A stretch of DNA of 53,422 nucleotides from CAZFPA01 sp964520975. GTDB taxonomy: Bacteria > Bacillota > Negativicutes > Selenomonadales > Selenomonadaceae. Location of the stretch: NCBI GenBank assembly GCA_964520975.1, contig CAZFPA010000010.1, positions 1 to 53,422 on the forward strand, given 5' to 3'. The notes under the pieces were generated by a model. That model worked only from the letters and a program-made list of their open reading frames with translations, had not been told where the DNA came from and did not search any database. The position numbers and the translations under genes were made by a program. Shown piece by piece: positions 25,969-33,101 of the stretch (the first letter of the stretch is position 1; every line of letters starts with the position of its first letter).

Positions 25969-27279
25969 ATGGCTATGATCAATGGGTATATTCGTTCTAT
26001 CAGTATCTTGAATGTGATGAACCAGAATTTTGCCTCGATGATGAAGCACATGCGGCGAGTCGCTACCGGACAGAGAATCAACAGTGTTGCCGATGATCCG
26101 TCGGGCTGGGCAATCGGTACCCGTATGGGAATTGAGATACGTGGCCTGGACCAGGCAAACCGCAATGCGCAGAGCAGTCAGAGCATGCTGAAAGTGGCGG
26201 AGGGGGCTGTCAGTTCAACCATTGACATTCTTCGGACACTTAAAGAAAAGGCAATTGAAGCGGCAAATGATACCTGCACGGATGCGGATCGGCGGACTAT
26301 CCAAAAATTATTCAATGAATATGCTGACCAGGTGGATGACAATGCCCTGGTCACCTTTAACGGGAAATATCTGCTGGATGGCTCTAAAAACAGTCAGGCG
26401 CAGGCCGTACAGCAGGCTTATACCAACAGCAGCCTGCGCATAGGGACATCCGGAACTACCCGGCTTACAGACCTGACACGAAAAGATGGGGATTCGCTGC
26501 ATATTTCCGCTACGGATACGGTCCATGTTTCTTATGTGAAGGACGGTAAAACATATAGTACCAGCTACACAGCTGCCGAAACAACGCTGGGTGATATCTT
26601 TGCCAGGGCGAATACCATTGACAAAGACGTATTCGATATTACCGGCATGGATGGCAGCAGCACCATAGGTGTTGATCCCTATGGGAAAACCGTTACGACC
26701 CCGGATGATGCGGGCGCGGTGACGGTCAAGGCGAAGACAGCCGGAACGGCAGGTGCCGTTTCAGGTTTTACAATCAGTATCACGGATAAAAACGGCCAGG
26801 TGAAAAAAAGTACGGACTGTGTGCTGGATGCTTTTTCAGAAACGATTGGACCGCGGGATGCTTCAGCGGATCATGCACTTTATACGCAGACGGGCACGAG
26901 ATCTGGGCAGGGAATGAAGACAGCTCTGGGAGACATGCGTGCGGAGGCGTTAGGGTTAAAGGGCAGCGATGGCACTGTGCTGGATGTGACGACAAAAACG
27001 GGTGCCAATGCGGCAATCAATGTGCTGGATAATGCTTTGGCGCGGGCACTGGATCAGTCCACGACCATTGGAGCACAGTCCAGCCGATTGGATTATACCA
27101 TCAGTAATCTTACGACGCAGAGCGAGAATCTGACCTCGGCGATGTCGACTATCATGGATGCGGATATGGCCAGGGAAATCACGGAATATACCCGGGCCAA
27201 TATTCTGATGCAGGCGGCGCAGGCTATGCTGGCACAGTCAAATCAGAACATGGGCTGGTTCCTGAGCCTGTTGAAATAA
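25969..27279 (+). CDS. fliC: Flagellin
   Basis: Flagellar filament subunit of 436 residues. The N-terminal D0/D1 region contains ATGQRINSVADDPSGWAIG and SMLKVAEGAVSSTIDILRTLKEKAIEAAN; the C-terminal D1/D0 region contains QSSRLDYTISNLTTQSENLTSAMSTI and ANILMQAAQAMLAQSNQ. The central part (about 150-340) is variable, rich in Thr, Ser, Asp and Gly, as expected for the exposed D2/D3 face. Two cysteines (C103 in NDTCTD, C284 in STDC) are unusual because most flagellins have none. GGGAGGGG lies just before ATG 25969. No other flagellar gene is in the window. Confidence 0.93.
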   Translation: MAMINGYIRSISILNVMNQNFASMMKHMRRVATGQRINSVADDPSGWAIGTRMGIEIRGLDQANRNAQSSQSMLKVAEGAVSSTIDILRTLKEKAIEAANDTCTDADRRTIQKLFNEYADQVDDNALVTFNGKYLLDGSKNSQAQAVQQAYTNSSLRIGTSGTTRLTDLTRKDGDSLHISATDTVHVSYVKDGKTYSTSYTAAETTLGDIFARANTIDKDVFDITGMDGSSTIGVDPYGKTVTTPDDAGAVTVKAKTAGTAGAVSGFTISITDKNGQVKKSTDCVLDAFSETIGPRDASADHALYTQTGTRSGQGMKTALGDMRAEALGLKGSDGTVLDVTTKTGANAAINVLDNALARALDQSTTIGAQSSRLDYTISNLTTQSENLTSAMSTIMDADMAREITEYTRANILMQAAQAMLAQSNQNMGWFLSLLK

Positions 27280-27373
27280 GTGACGATTGCGCGCATTGGC
27301 GGATAAGGCACTGTCTGGAAGAATTTCGCGCTGTGAAATTTTGAACAACGGTGTTAGCGGATGCTGTATGAAA

Positions 27374-27430
27374 ACCGGTGCGCACCGGAAATAAAAAATC
27401 CGTCTGTTGCGGGCAACAGGCGGATTTTTA
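27374..27430. terminator. Double hairpin, bidirectional terminator between flagellin and the HD-GYP gene
   Basis: A perfect 14-base palindrome CCGGTGCGCACCGG at 27375-27388 is followed by an A-run. A second hairpin, AAAAATCCG(T)CTGTTGC / CAACAGGCGGATTTTT, spans about 27393-27430. A runs on one side and T runs on the other let it work for both converging genes. Confidence 0.85.
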
Positions 27431-27437
27431 TATGATG

Positions 27438-28481
27438 TCAGGGATGCGCAATGAGGCGGGCGATGCGGAGGCGGGTTTGTCCGCCCAGATCGATGATGCT
27501 GTTGTCATCTGTTTTGACGACCGGCATCTGCAGATTATTCTTGTTGAAGAAAATGATATTGGCCTGCCGCCCGTCTGTAAGCTCTACGCGATTCATTGTG
27601 AGCGTGTCCTTCAGGCAGTCGAGAAAGGTCTGGACGATAGCCGGGTCAAATTTTTCGTACATATCACGCTTGAATACATCGAGCATAGGGAAGGGATTGA
27701 TGCTGTCCCGGGAATAAGACATTTGATGGAATTTATCGGCCACCGCAATGATCCGCGCGTAGGGATGGATCTGTTCGCCCTGGCTGCGCTTGGGGAAGCC
27801 GGTTCCGTTCAGGTATTCGCGATGCTGGATGATGCCCATGATGACCTCCAGCGGCAGGCCTTTGGCAACCTTCAGGAGGCCGGCTGTCTCGGCGATATGG
27901 GCTTCCTGAATGGAGACGTTTCCCTTGACGGTAAGGCTGCCGATATCATGCAGCAGGGCTGCCAGTGTAACACCCTCGATGTCCTTTGGTGCCCAGTCCA
28001 TGTGTTGAGCGATGAGGTCCGCATAATAGGCTGTCATGAGGGAATGGGCCGTAATGGGGTTGGCTATATCCGGTACGTAGCTCAGCAGATGGTTCAGAAC
28101 CTCAAAATTTTTGGCAACAGCGCCATGGATGCTGGCGGCATCCTCTTTGATTTTTGATACGGGGACAATATGGTTATCGCGGATGATATCGAAGGACTGG
28201 TGAAGATTCGCCTGAACGGAATCAAATTCCAGTTGGAATTTCATATAAGCAGGTGAAAGCTGTGGCCCGTTTTCCGATGTTTCATCCACTGCGGCGGGTG
28301 CCTCTTCGGGCTCATCGGACTCGATGAAGACACTTTGGACGTTCCAGGTCGTGAGCAGTGTGATATGGCGAGGGGTAAGGGTTACCCCTTTTTTGAGCAG
28401 TGTCTGGCCGTTGAGGGACAGGACTTCATCTGCCAGGATTGCCCCGGGGGACAGCTCATCTAGGTTCATCATTTTGGACAT
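27438..28481 (-). CDS. HD-GYP-type domain protein with degenerate motif
   Basis: A 347-residue cytoplasmic protein. Residues 1-60 form an N-terminal domain often seen before HD-GYP modules, and a HD-GYP-like domain spans about 120-320. The HD pair is HDIGS (178-182) instead of the usual HDIGK, and the second signature is HREYLNGTGFP (220-230) instead of HHExxDGxGYP: the second His is Arg, the Asp is Asn, and GYP is GFP. Canonical HD-GYP enzymes hydrolyse cyclic di-GMP; the changes leave activity uncertain, and a sensing role is possible. It converges on the flagellin gene, which suggests a link to motility. Confidence 0.87.
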   Translation of the reverse strand: MSKMMNLDELSPGAILADEVLSLNGQTLLKKGVTLTPRHITLLTTWNVQSVFIESDEPEEAPAAVDETSENGPQLSPAYMKFQLEFDSVQANLHQSFDIIRDNHIVPVSKIKEDAASIHGAVAKNFEVLNHLLSYVPDIANPITAHSLMTAYYADLIAQHMDWAPKDIEGVTLAALLHDIGSLTVKGNVSIQEAHIAETAGLLKVAKGLPLEVIMGIIQHREYLNGTGFPKRSQGEQIHPYARIIAVADKFHQMSYSRDSINPFPMLDVFKRDMYEKFDPAIVQTFLDCLKDTLTMNRVELTDGRQANIIFFNKNNLQMPVVKTDDNSIIDLGGQTRLRIARLIAHP

Positions 28482-28527
28482 GGGGTTCGTCTCCTTCCAT
28501 GCAGGAAAAATTCAGGTTCCATCCTAA

Positions 28528-28555
28528 ATTATATATATATCTATTTTACTGTAAA
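28528..28555 (-). promoter_or_regulatory. Promoter of the HD-GYP gene
   Basis: On the minus strand, TTTACA (28555-28550) and TATAAT (28533-28528) have a 16-base spacer, 47 bases before the coding start. Confidence 0.7.
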
Positions 28556-28613
28556 TGTATGTTATTATGAAAGAAACGAAAGTCCTGCAATTTCTGGGAA
28601 CCTTATCTTTCTA

Positions 28614-28642
28614 TTGCTTTTCCTCTGAAATTCATTTATAAT
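28614..28642 (+). promoter_or_regulatory. Strong promoter upstream of the non-coding region before speD
   Basis: TTGCTT at 28614-28619 and a perfect TATAAT at 28637-28642 with a 17-base spacer. The predicted start of transcription is near 28649, about 390 bases before the speD coding start. Confidence 0.75.
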
Positions 28643-28648
28643 AATAGC

Positions 28649-29011
28649 AGTATTTTTGGGCTTTCCGGCCCGGAAAACAGAACCATTACTGCAAACGCAG
28701 GAATCTTTGACCATTTCTTCCTGGGAAGAAAGCATGGCCATGCGGACAGCCGGGTCAAATGCCGAAAATGGCAACTTTCGTTGCTTATTGATTGAGCGAT
28801 AGGCTCTAAATTTATAACCTATACAGGCGCTGCGTGCTCCAGCATAGGTATGTTCACACTTGTGAAGCAATCAATAAGAGTGGTAAAAGTAAATTCTTGC
28901 GAGGAACCTCTGGGGCCTGATGGTAATGGCGAAGGGAGTATGCCGGAAAGAGCCTTTCTTATTGAATTCTACCCTGGGTGAACTGGCGTGAGCCGATCAC
29001 TCGGGGTTTTT
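28649..29011 (+). ncRNA. Candidate structured RNA or riboregulatory leader before speD
   Basis: About 360 bases between a strong promoter and an intrinsic terminator, with no credible gene. Visible pairings are AGTA/TACT near the 5' end (28649-28652 with 28687-28690), an inner TTTCCG/CGGAAA hairpin, CTTATTGATTG (28784-28794) with CAATCAATAAG (28868-28878), and ACCTAT/ATAGGT inside that arm. TCAATAAGA (28871-28879) can instead pair with TCTTATTGA at 28957-28965, giving two exclusive folds upstream of the terminator. It does not match, by eye, the core sequences of T-box, SAM, lysine, TPP, cobalamin, ydaO, yybP, glycine, RNase P, tmRNA or SRP RNAs. It could be a riboswitch for the polyamine operon or a separate small RNA. 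Confidence 0.5.
28972..29011 (+). terminator. Terminator or attenuator immediately before speD
   Basis: CCCTGGGTGA at 28972-28981 pairs with TCACTCGGGG at 28997-29006 (10 bp including G-U pairs), followed by TTTTT. It lies between the candidate leader RNA and speD, so it would either end a small RNA or attenuate the polyamine operon. Confidence 0.75.
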
Positions 29012-29039
29012 GTTTGGAAAAAAAGAGAGAAGTGGTGTT

Positions 29040-29831
29040 TTGGTGGAAGAAAAATTGAAATTGTACGGATTTAACAATCTTACGAAGTCGCTGAGCTTCA
29101 ATATCTATGATATCTGCTATGCCAAATCACATCGGGAGCAGCAGGACTATATCAAATATATCGATGCACAGTACAATTCGGAGCGCTTGACTAAGATTTT
29201 ATCACGGGTCACGGAAATGATTGGCGCGCATGTACTCAATATCGCCCGCCAGGACTACGATCCACAGGGAGCCAGTGTGACTTTTCTGATCGCCGAGGAG
29301 GCCGCGATGCATTCCGGGCACAAGAAGCCGTTGCAGCCGCCGTTGCCGGACGCAGTCGTAGCACACCTCGACAAGAGCCATGTGACGGTACATACGTATC
29401 CGGAATTCCATCCGGAGACCAGCATAGCGACCTTCCGCGTGGATATCGATGTCGCAACCTGCGGGGAAATCACGCCGTTGAAAACACTGGATTATTTGAT
29501 TGGAAATTTTGATTCGGATATCATTACCATGGATTATCGTGTGCGTGGCTTTACGCGTGATGTGACGGGCAAGAAGCTTTTTATGGATCATGATATCACC
29601 TCCATTCAGGATTTCATCAAAAAAGAGACGCTGAACGCTTATGATGCGGTCGATGTGAATATCTATCAGGCCAATCTGTTCCATACGAAGATGCTCATCA
29701 AGGAACCGGACCTGAAGAACTATCTTTTCAATACGGACATCTACGAGATTCCGCCGAAGACACGGCTGGAAATCAGCAATAGCCTGCGGCGGGAGATGAT
29801 TGAGATCTTCAGCGGGCAGAACGTATTTTAA
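29040..29831 (+). CDS. speD: S-adenosylmethionine decarboxylase proenzyme
   Basis: Pyruvoyl enzyme giving decarboxylated AdoMet, the aminopropyl donor. The sequence is of the E. coli type: LKLYGFNNLTKSLSFNIYD at the N-terminus, ARQDYDPQGASV, then HLDKSHVTVHTYPE, where the serine of KSH becomes the pyruvoyl group on self-cleavage, and DIDVATCGEITPLKTLDYL. The frame is open back to TTG 29010, but that lies in the terminator T-run. Starting at TTG 29040 (or GTG 29043) gives 263 residues, matching the family. GAGAGAAGTGG is a modest ribosome binding site. It is the first gene of the polyamine operon. Confidence 0.93.
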   Translation: MVEEKLKLYGFNNLTKSLSFNIYDICYAKSHREQQDYIKYIDAQYNSERLTKILSRVTEMIGAHVLNIARQDYDPQGASVTFLIAEEAAMHSGHKKPLQPPLPDAVVAHLDKSHVTVHTYPEFHPETSIATFRVDIDVATCGEITPLKTLDYLIGNFDSDIITMDYRVRGFTRDVTGKKLFMDHDITSIQDFIKKETLNAYDAVDVNIYQANLFHTKMLIKEPDLKNYLFNTDIYEIPPKTRLEISNSLRREMIEIFSGQNVF

Positions 29832-29849
29832 GGGAGGTAATGGGGAAGA

Positions 29850-31307
29850 ATGCAGTTTTTTTCACAGGACAGGGCACCTGTCTTGGAAGCTTTGGAAAAA
29901 TTCAAGACGATGCGTATTGTGCCCTTTGATGTACCGGGTCATAAACGCGGCCGTGGCAATCCGGAGCTTACGGAATTTCTGGGGGAGCGGTGTCTTTCGG
30001 TTGACGTGAATTCCATGAAGATGCTCGATAATCTCTGTCATCCGGTATCGGCGATTCGGGATGCGGAGGAGCTTGCAGCGGAGGCCTTTGGGGCAGCACA
30101 TGCCTTTTTTATGGTGGGAGGCACGACCTCTGCTGTACAGGCTATGGTGCTCACCGCCTGCAAGCGCGGGGACAAGATCATCCTGCCGCGCAATGTGCAC
30201 CGCAGCGTGATCAACGCGATGATCCTCTGCGGGGCGATTCCCGTTTACGTAAATCCGCAGATGGATCATACGCTGGGGATTTCCCTGGGGATGCGGGTGA
30301 GCGATGTGGAGAAGGCCATCCGGGAAAATCCGGAGGCCAAGGCGATTTTCGTCAACAATCCGACCTATTACGGCATCTGCTCGGATCTCGCTTCCATCAC
30401 GGAGCTGGCGCATGCGCATGGCATGCTGCTGCTGGCTGATGAAGCGCATGGAACCCATTTCTATTTCAATGATAAGCTGCCGTTGGCCGCCATGCATGCG
30501 GGTGCGGATATGGCGGCAGTCAGCATGCATAAATCAGGGGGATCGCTTACACAAAGCTCGCTGCTGCTCATCGGGCCGCAGGTGCATGCTGGCTATGTGC
30601 ATCAGATCATCAATCTGACGCAGACGACCAGCGGTTCCTATCTGCTTATGTCGAGCCTGGATATCTCCCGGCGCAACCTGGCCCTGCACGGGCAGGAGAC
30701 GTTTGACAAGGTTATTGCCCAGGTGGAATATGCCCGGGATGAGGTCAATGCCATTGGCGATTATTATGCCTATTCGAAGGAGCTCATCAATGGAGACTCC
30801 ATCTTTGATTTTGATGTGACCAAGCTGTCAATTTTTACCCGGCCGATTGGACTGGCCGGTATTGAGGTCTATGACATCCTGCGGGATGACTACGATATTC
30901 AGACGGAATTCGGCGATATCGCGAATCTGCTGGCTTATGTATCAATTGGCGACCGGCCGAAAGAGATTGAACGCCTGGTTGCTGCTCTTTCGGAAATCCG
31001 CCGCAATTACCGTAAGAATCCCTCCGGGATGCTCAAGGCGGAGTACATCAGCCCCAAGGTCATCTGTGGTCCGCAGATGGCGTTTTATGCGGGGAAGGAG
31101 GCATTGCCCATCGCGGAGACGGCCGGGCGTGTCTGCAGCGAATTCGTCATGTGCTATCCGCCGGGCATACCGATTCTTGCCCCGGGAGAGCTCATCACGG
31201 AAGAGATATTGGATTATATCCGCTATGCGAAAAAGAAGGGCTGCTCGATGACGGGCCCGGAAGACATGGAACTGGAGAAGCTGAACGTAATGGAAAGGGA
31301 GCTTTAA
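29850..31307 (+). CDS. speA: Orn/Lys/Arg decarboxylase family, probable arginine decarboxylase
   Basis: PLP-dependent fold-type I decarboxylase of 485 residues, the size of the short Firmicutes SpeA. VPGHKRGRGNPEL is near the N-terminus. The PLP-binding region includes LADEAHGTHFYF and the Schiff-base lysine in SMHKSGGSLTQSS. Arginine is the likely substrate because an agmatinase-type ureohydrolase is in the same operon; lysine or ornithine decarboxylation cannot be ruled out from sequence. It lies 18 bases after speD, with GGGAGG and GGGGAAG before the ATG. Its product would be agmatine. Confidence 0.9.
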   Translation: MQFFSQDRAPVLEALEKFKTMRIVPFDVPGHKRGRGNPELTEFLGERCLSVDVNSMKMLDNLCHPVSAIRDAEELAAEAFGAAHAFFMVGGTTSAVQAMVLTACKRGDKIILPRNVHRSVINAMILCGAIPVYVNPQMDHTLGISLGMRVSDVEKAIRENPEAKAIFVNNPTYYGICSDLASITELAHAHGMLLLADEAHGTHFYFNDKLPLAAMHAGADMAAVSMHKSGGSLTQSSLLLIGPQVHAGYVHQIINLTQTTSGSYLLMSSLDISRRNLALHGQETFDKVIAQVEYARDEVNAIGDYYAYSKELINGDSIFDFDVTKLSIFTRPIGLAGIEVYDILRDDYDIQTEFGDIANLLAYVSIGDRPKEIERLVAALSEIRRNYRKNPSGMLKAEYISPKVICGPQMAFYAGKEALPIAETAGRVCSEFVMCYPPGIPILAPGELITEEILDYIRYAKKKGCSMTGPEDMELEKLNVMEREL

Positions 31308-31308
31308 T

Positions 31309-32160
31309 ATGGAACTTTGGTTTACGGAAAAGCATACAGCAAATGTGTATTTTTCTATCAAGGTCGATCGCCAGCTGTATTCGGGAAAGAGTGAATTTCA
31401 GCGCATCGATGTTTTTGAATCCAAGGAATTTGGCCGTTTCCTTACTCTCGATGGCTATATCATGCTGACGGAGAAGGATGAATTCATCTACCACGAGATG
31501 ATTACACATGTGCCGATGTGCGTACATCCGTCGGCCAAGCGCGTCCTGGTCATCGGCGGCGGGGATGGCGGCACCGTACGTGAGCTGCTGCGCTATCCGA
31601 CCATTGAGCATATTGACCTCGTGGAAATCGACGAGCTTGTGGTCGAGGTCTGCCGGAAATATCTGCCGCAGACCGCTGGCGGTCTGGGGGACGAACGCGT
31701 GCATCCGCATTTTGAGGATGGACTCAAATTCATCCGGCACTGTGAGGATGAATACGATCTCATCATTGTGGATTCTACGGACCCCTTTGGCCCGGGCGAG
31801 GGGCTTTTTACCAAGGAATTCTATGGCAATTGCTATAAGGCACTGAAGGCGGATGGCATCATGGTCAATCAGCATGAGAGCCCGTTCTATCCGGATGATG
31901 CCTATGCCATGCAGCGGGCGCATAAGCGTATCGTGGAATCCTTTCCGATCAGTAAGGTCTATCAGGCCCATATACCGACATATCCTTCGGGACATTGGCT
32001 CTTTGGCTTTGCCTCGAAGAAATATCATCCGGTCCGGCAGGTGGACTGGACGCGCTGGAATGCGCTGGGGCTTGCAACGCGCTATTATAATACGCAGCTG
32101 CACGCGGGCGCCTTTGCATTGCCAAACTACGTGGAGGAGCTGCTAAAGGATGTTGAATAA
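31309..32160 (+). CDS. speE: Spermidine synthase (aminopropyltransferase)
   Basis: Transfers the aminopropyl group of decarboxylated AdoMet to putrescine. The Rossmann core has VLVIGGGDGGTVRELLRYP, the substrate region has DLVEIDELVVEVCRKYLPQ, and the active-site loop is IIVDSTDPFGPGEGLFTKEFY with its catalytic Asp. The protein has 283 residues. The acceptor specificity of this family (putrescine, cadaverine, agmatine or spermidine) depends on a few pocket residues and cannot be settled here. It begins one base after the speA stop, and its end overlaps speB by 11 bases. Confidence 0.94.
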   Translation: MELWFTEKHTANVYFSIKVDRQLYSGKSEFQRIDVFESKEFGRFLTLDGYIMLTEKDEFIYHEMITHVPMCVHPSAKRVLVIGGGDGGTVRELLRYPTIEHIDLVEIDELVVEVCRKYLPQTAGGLGDERVHPHFEDGLKFIRHCEDEYDLIIVDSTDPFGPGEGLFTKEFYGNCYKALKADGIMVNQHESPFYPDDAYAMQRAHKRIVESFPISKVYQAHIPTYPSGHWLFGFASKKYHPVRQVDWTRWNALGLATRYYNTQLHAGAFALPNYVEELLKDVE

Positions 32161-33028
32161 GAATATCGAAACTTTCCTGGGGTGTGAGGCAGCGTATCAG
32201 GATGCACGCATTGTGCTTTTCGGTGCGCCCTTTGACTCGACGACTTCCTACCGTCCGGGCACCCGCTTTGCGAGTCGTACCATGCGGGCGGAATCCTATG
32301 GCCTTGAAACCTACAGCCCGTATCTCGATCTGGATATGGAAGACGCCAGTGTGTTTGATGGCGGCGATCTCGAGCTATGCTTCGGCGATACGGAAAAGGC
32401 CTTGGGAGATATCGAACGCTTTACCAGGGAAGTCCTTGCGGACAACAAACTGCCGCTCATGCTGGGCGGCGAGCATCTGGTAACGCTGGGGGCTCTGCGG
32501 GCCATGGCGGAACGGTATCCGGAGCTGCACATCCTGCATCTGGATGCGCATACGGATCTGCGGGAGGAGTATCTTGGTGCGCGCCTGTCGCATGCCTCGG
32601 TCATGAAACGGGCCTGGGATATCCTTGGCGATGACCGCATCTGGCAGTTTGGTATCCGCAGCGGCACGCGGGAGGAATTCCGCTGGGCGGAAAAACATAC
32701 CCATTTGCACAAATTCGGGTTCCAGGGGCTGGAGGCGGCGCTGGTAGCTCTGCGCGGCGTACCGGTCTATTTTACCATCGATCTCGATGTGCTGGACCCT
32801 TCGGTATTTCCGGGAACGGGAACACCGGAGGCTGGCGGCGTTACATTTGATGCGCTGCGGCAGGTTGTGGACCGGGTAGCACGGCTCAATATTGTCGGAG
32901 CGGATATCGTCGAGCTTTCCCCGCATTATGATGCGAGCGGAGCCTCGACAGCCGTAGCACTCAAGGTGCTGCGGGAATTGCTGCTGGGACTGGAGCGTCC
33001 CTATCTGCAGAAACCGGAAACTGTATGA
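32150..33028 (+). CDS. speB: Agmatinase-type ureohydrolase
   Basis: Binuclear manganese ureohydrolase of 292 residues that removes urea from agmatine to give putrescine. Metal ligands are visible in LGGEHLVTLG, LHLDAHTDLR with the following SHASVM, and TIDLDVLDPSVFPGTGTPE. The start ATG 32150 overlaps the end of speE. In a bacterium that also has carboxyspermidine-type enzymes, the same family can act on aminopropylagmatine instead of agmatine, so the substrate is open. It is followed by a 73-base gap with a small hairpin, then the dehydrogenase gene. Confidence 0.92.
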   Translation: MLNKNIETFLGCEAAYQDARIVLFGAPFDSTTSYRPGTRFASRTMRAESYGLETYSPYLDLDMEDASVFDGGDLELCFGDTEKALGDIERFTREVLADNKLPLMLGGEHLVTLGALRAMAERYPELHILHLDAHTDLREEYLGARLSHASVMKRAWDILGDDRIWQFGIRSGTREEFRWAEKHTHLHKFGFQGLEAALVALRGVPVYFTIDLDVLDPSVFPGTGTPEAGGVTFDALRQVVDRVARLNIVGADIVELSPHYDASGASTAVALKVLRELLLGLERPYLQKPETV

Positions 33029-33046
33029 TGAGAGTATAGGATTCGG

Positions 33047-33069
33047 AAGCCGGGCCTATGGCGCGGCTT
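33047..33069 (+). repeat. Small hairpin in the speB to dehydrogenase gap
   Basis: AAGCCG at 33047-33052 can pair with CGGCTT at 33064-33069 across an 11-base loop. No T-run follows, so it is more likely a stabilising element than a terminator. Confidence 0.35.
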
Positions 33070-33101
33070 TCAAAAATAGATGAATTCAGGAGGAATAAAG
33101 G

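Noticed and set aside
28565..28870. 101-codon minus-strand frame in the non-coding region before speD.
   Set aside because: No ribosome binding site, a composition rich in rare-looking residues, and overlap with a region that has a plus-strand promoter, pairing potential and a terminator.
28649..29011. Known RNA classes for the speD leader: T-box, SAM, lysine, TPP, cobalamin, ydaO, tmRNA, RNase P and SRP RNA.
   Set aside because: Their core sequence motifs are not found by eye. The CCTGAT...GCGAAGGGA stretch near 28916 resembles part of a TPP aptamer, but the matching CTGAGA element is missing. A covariance search would be decisive.
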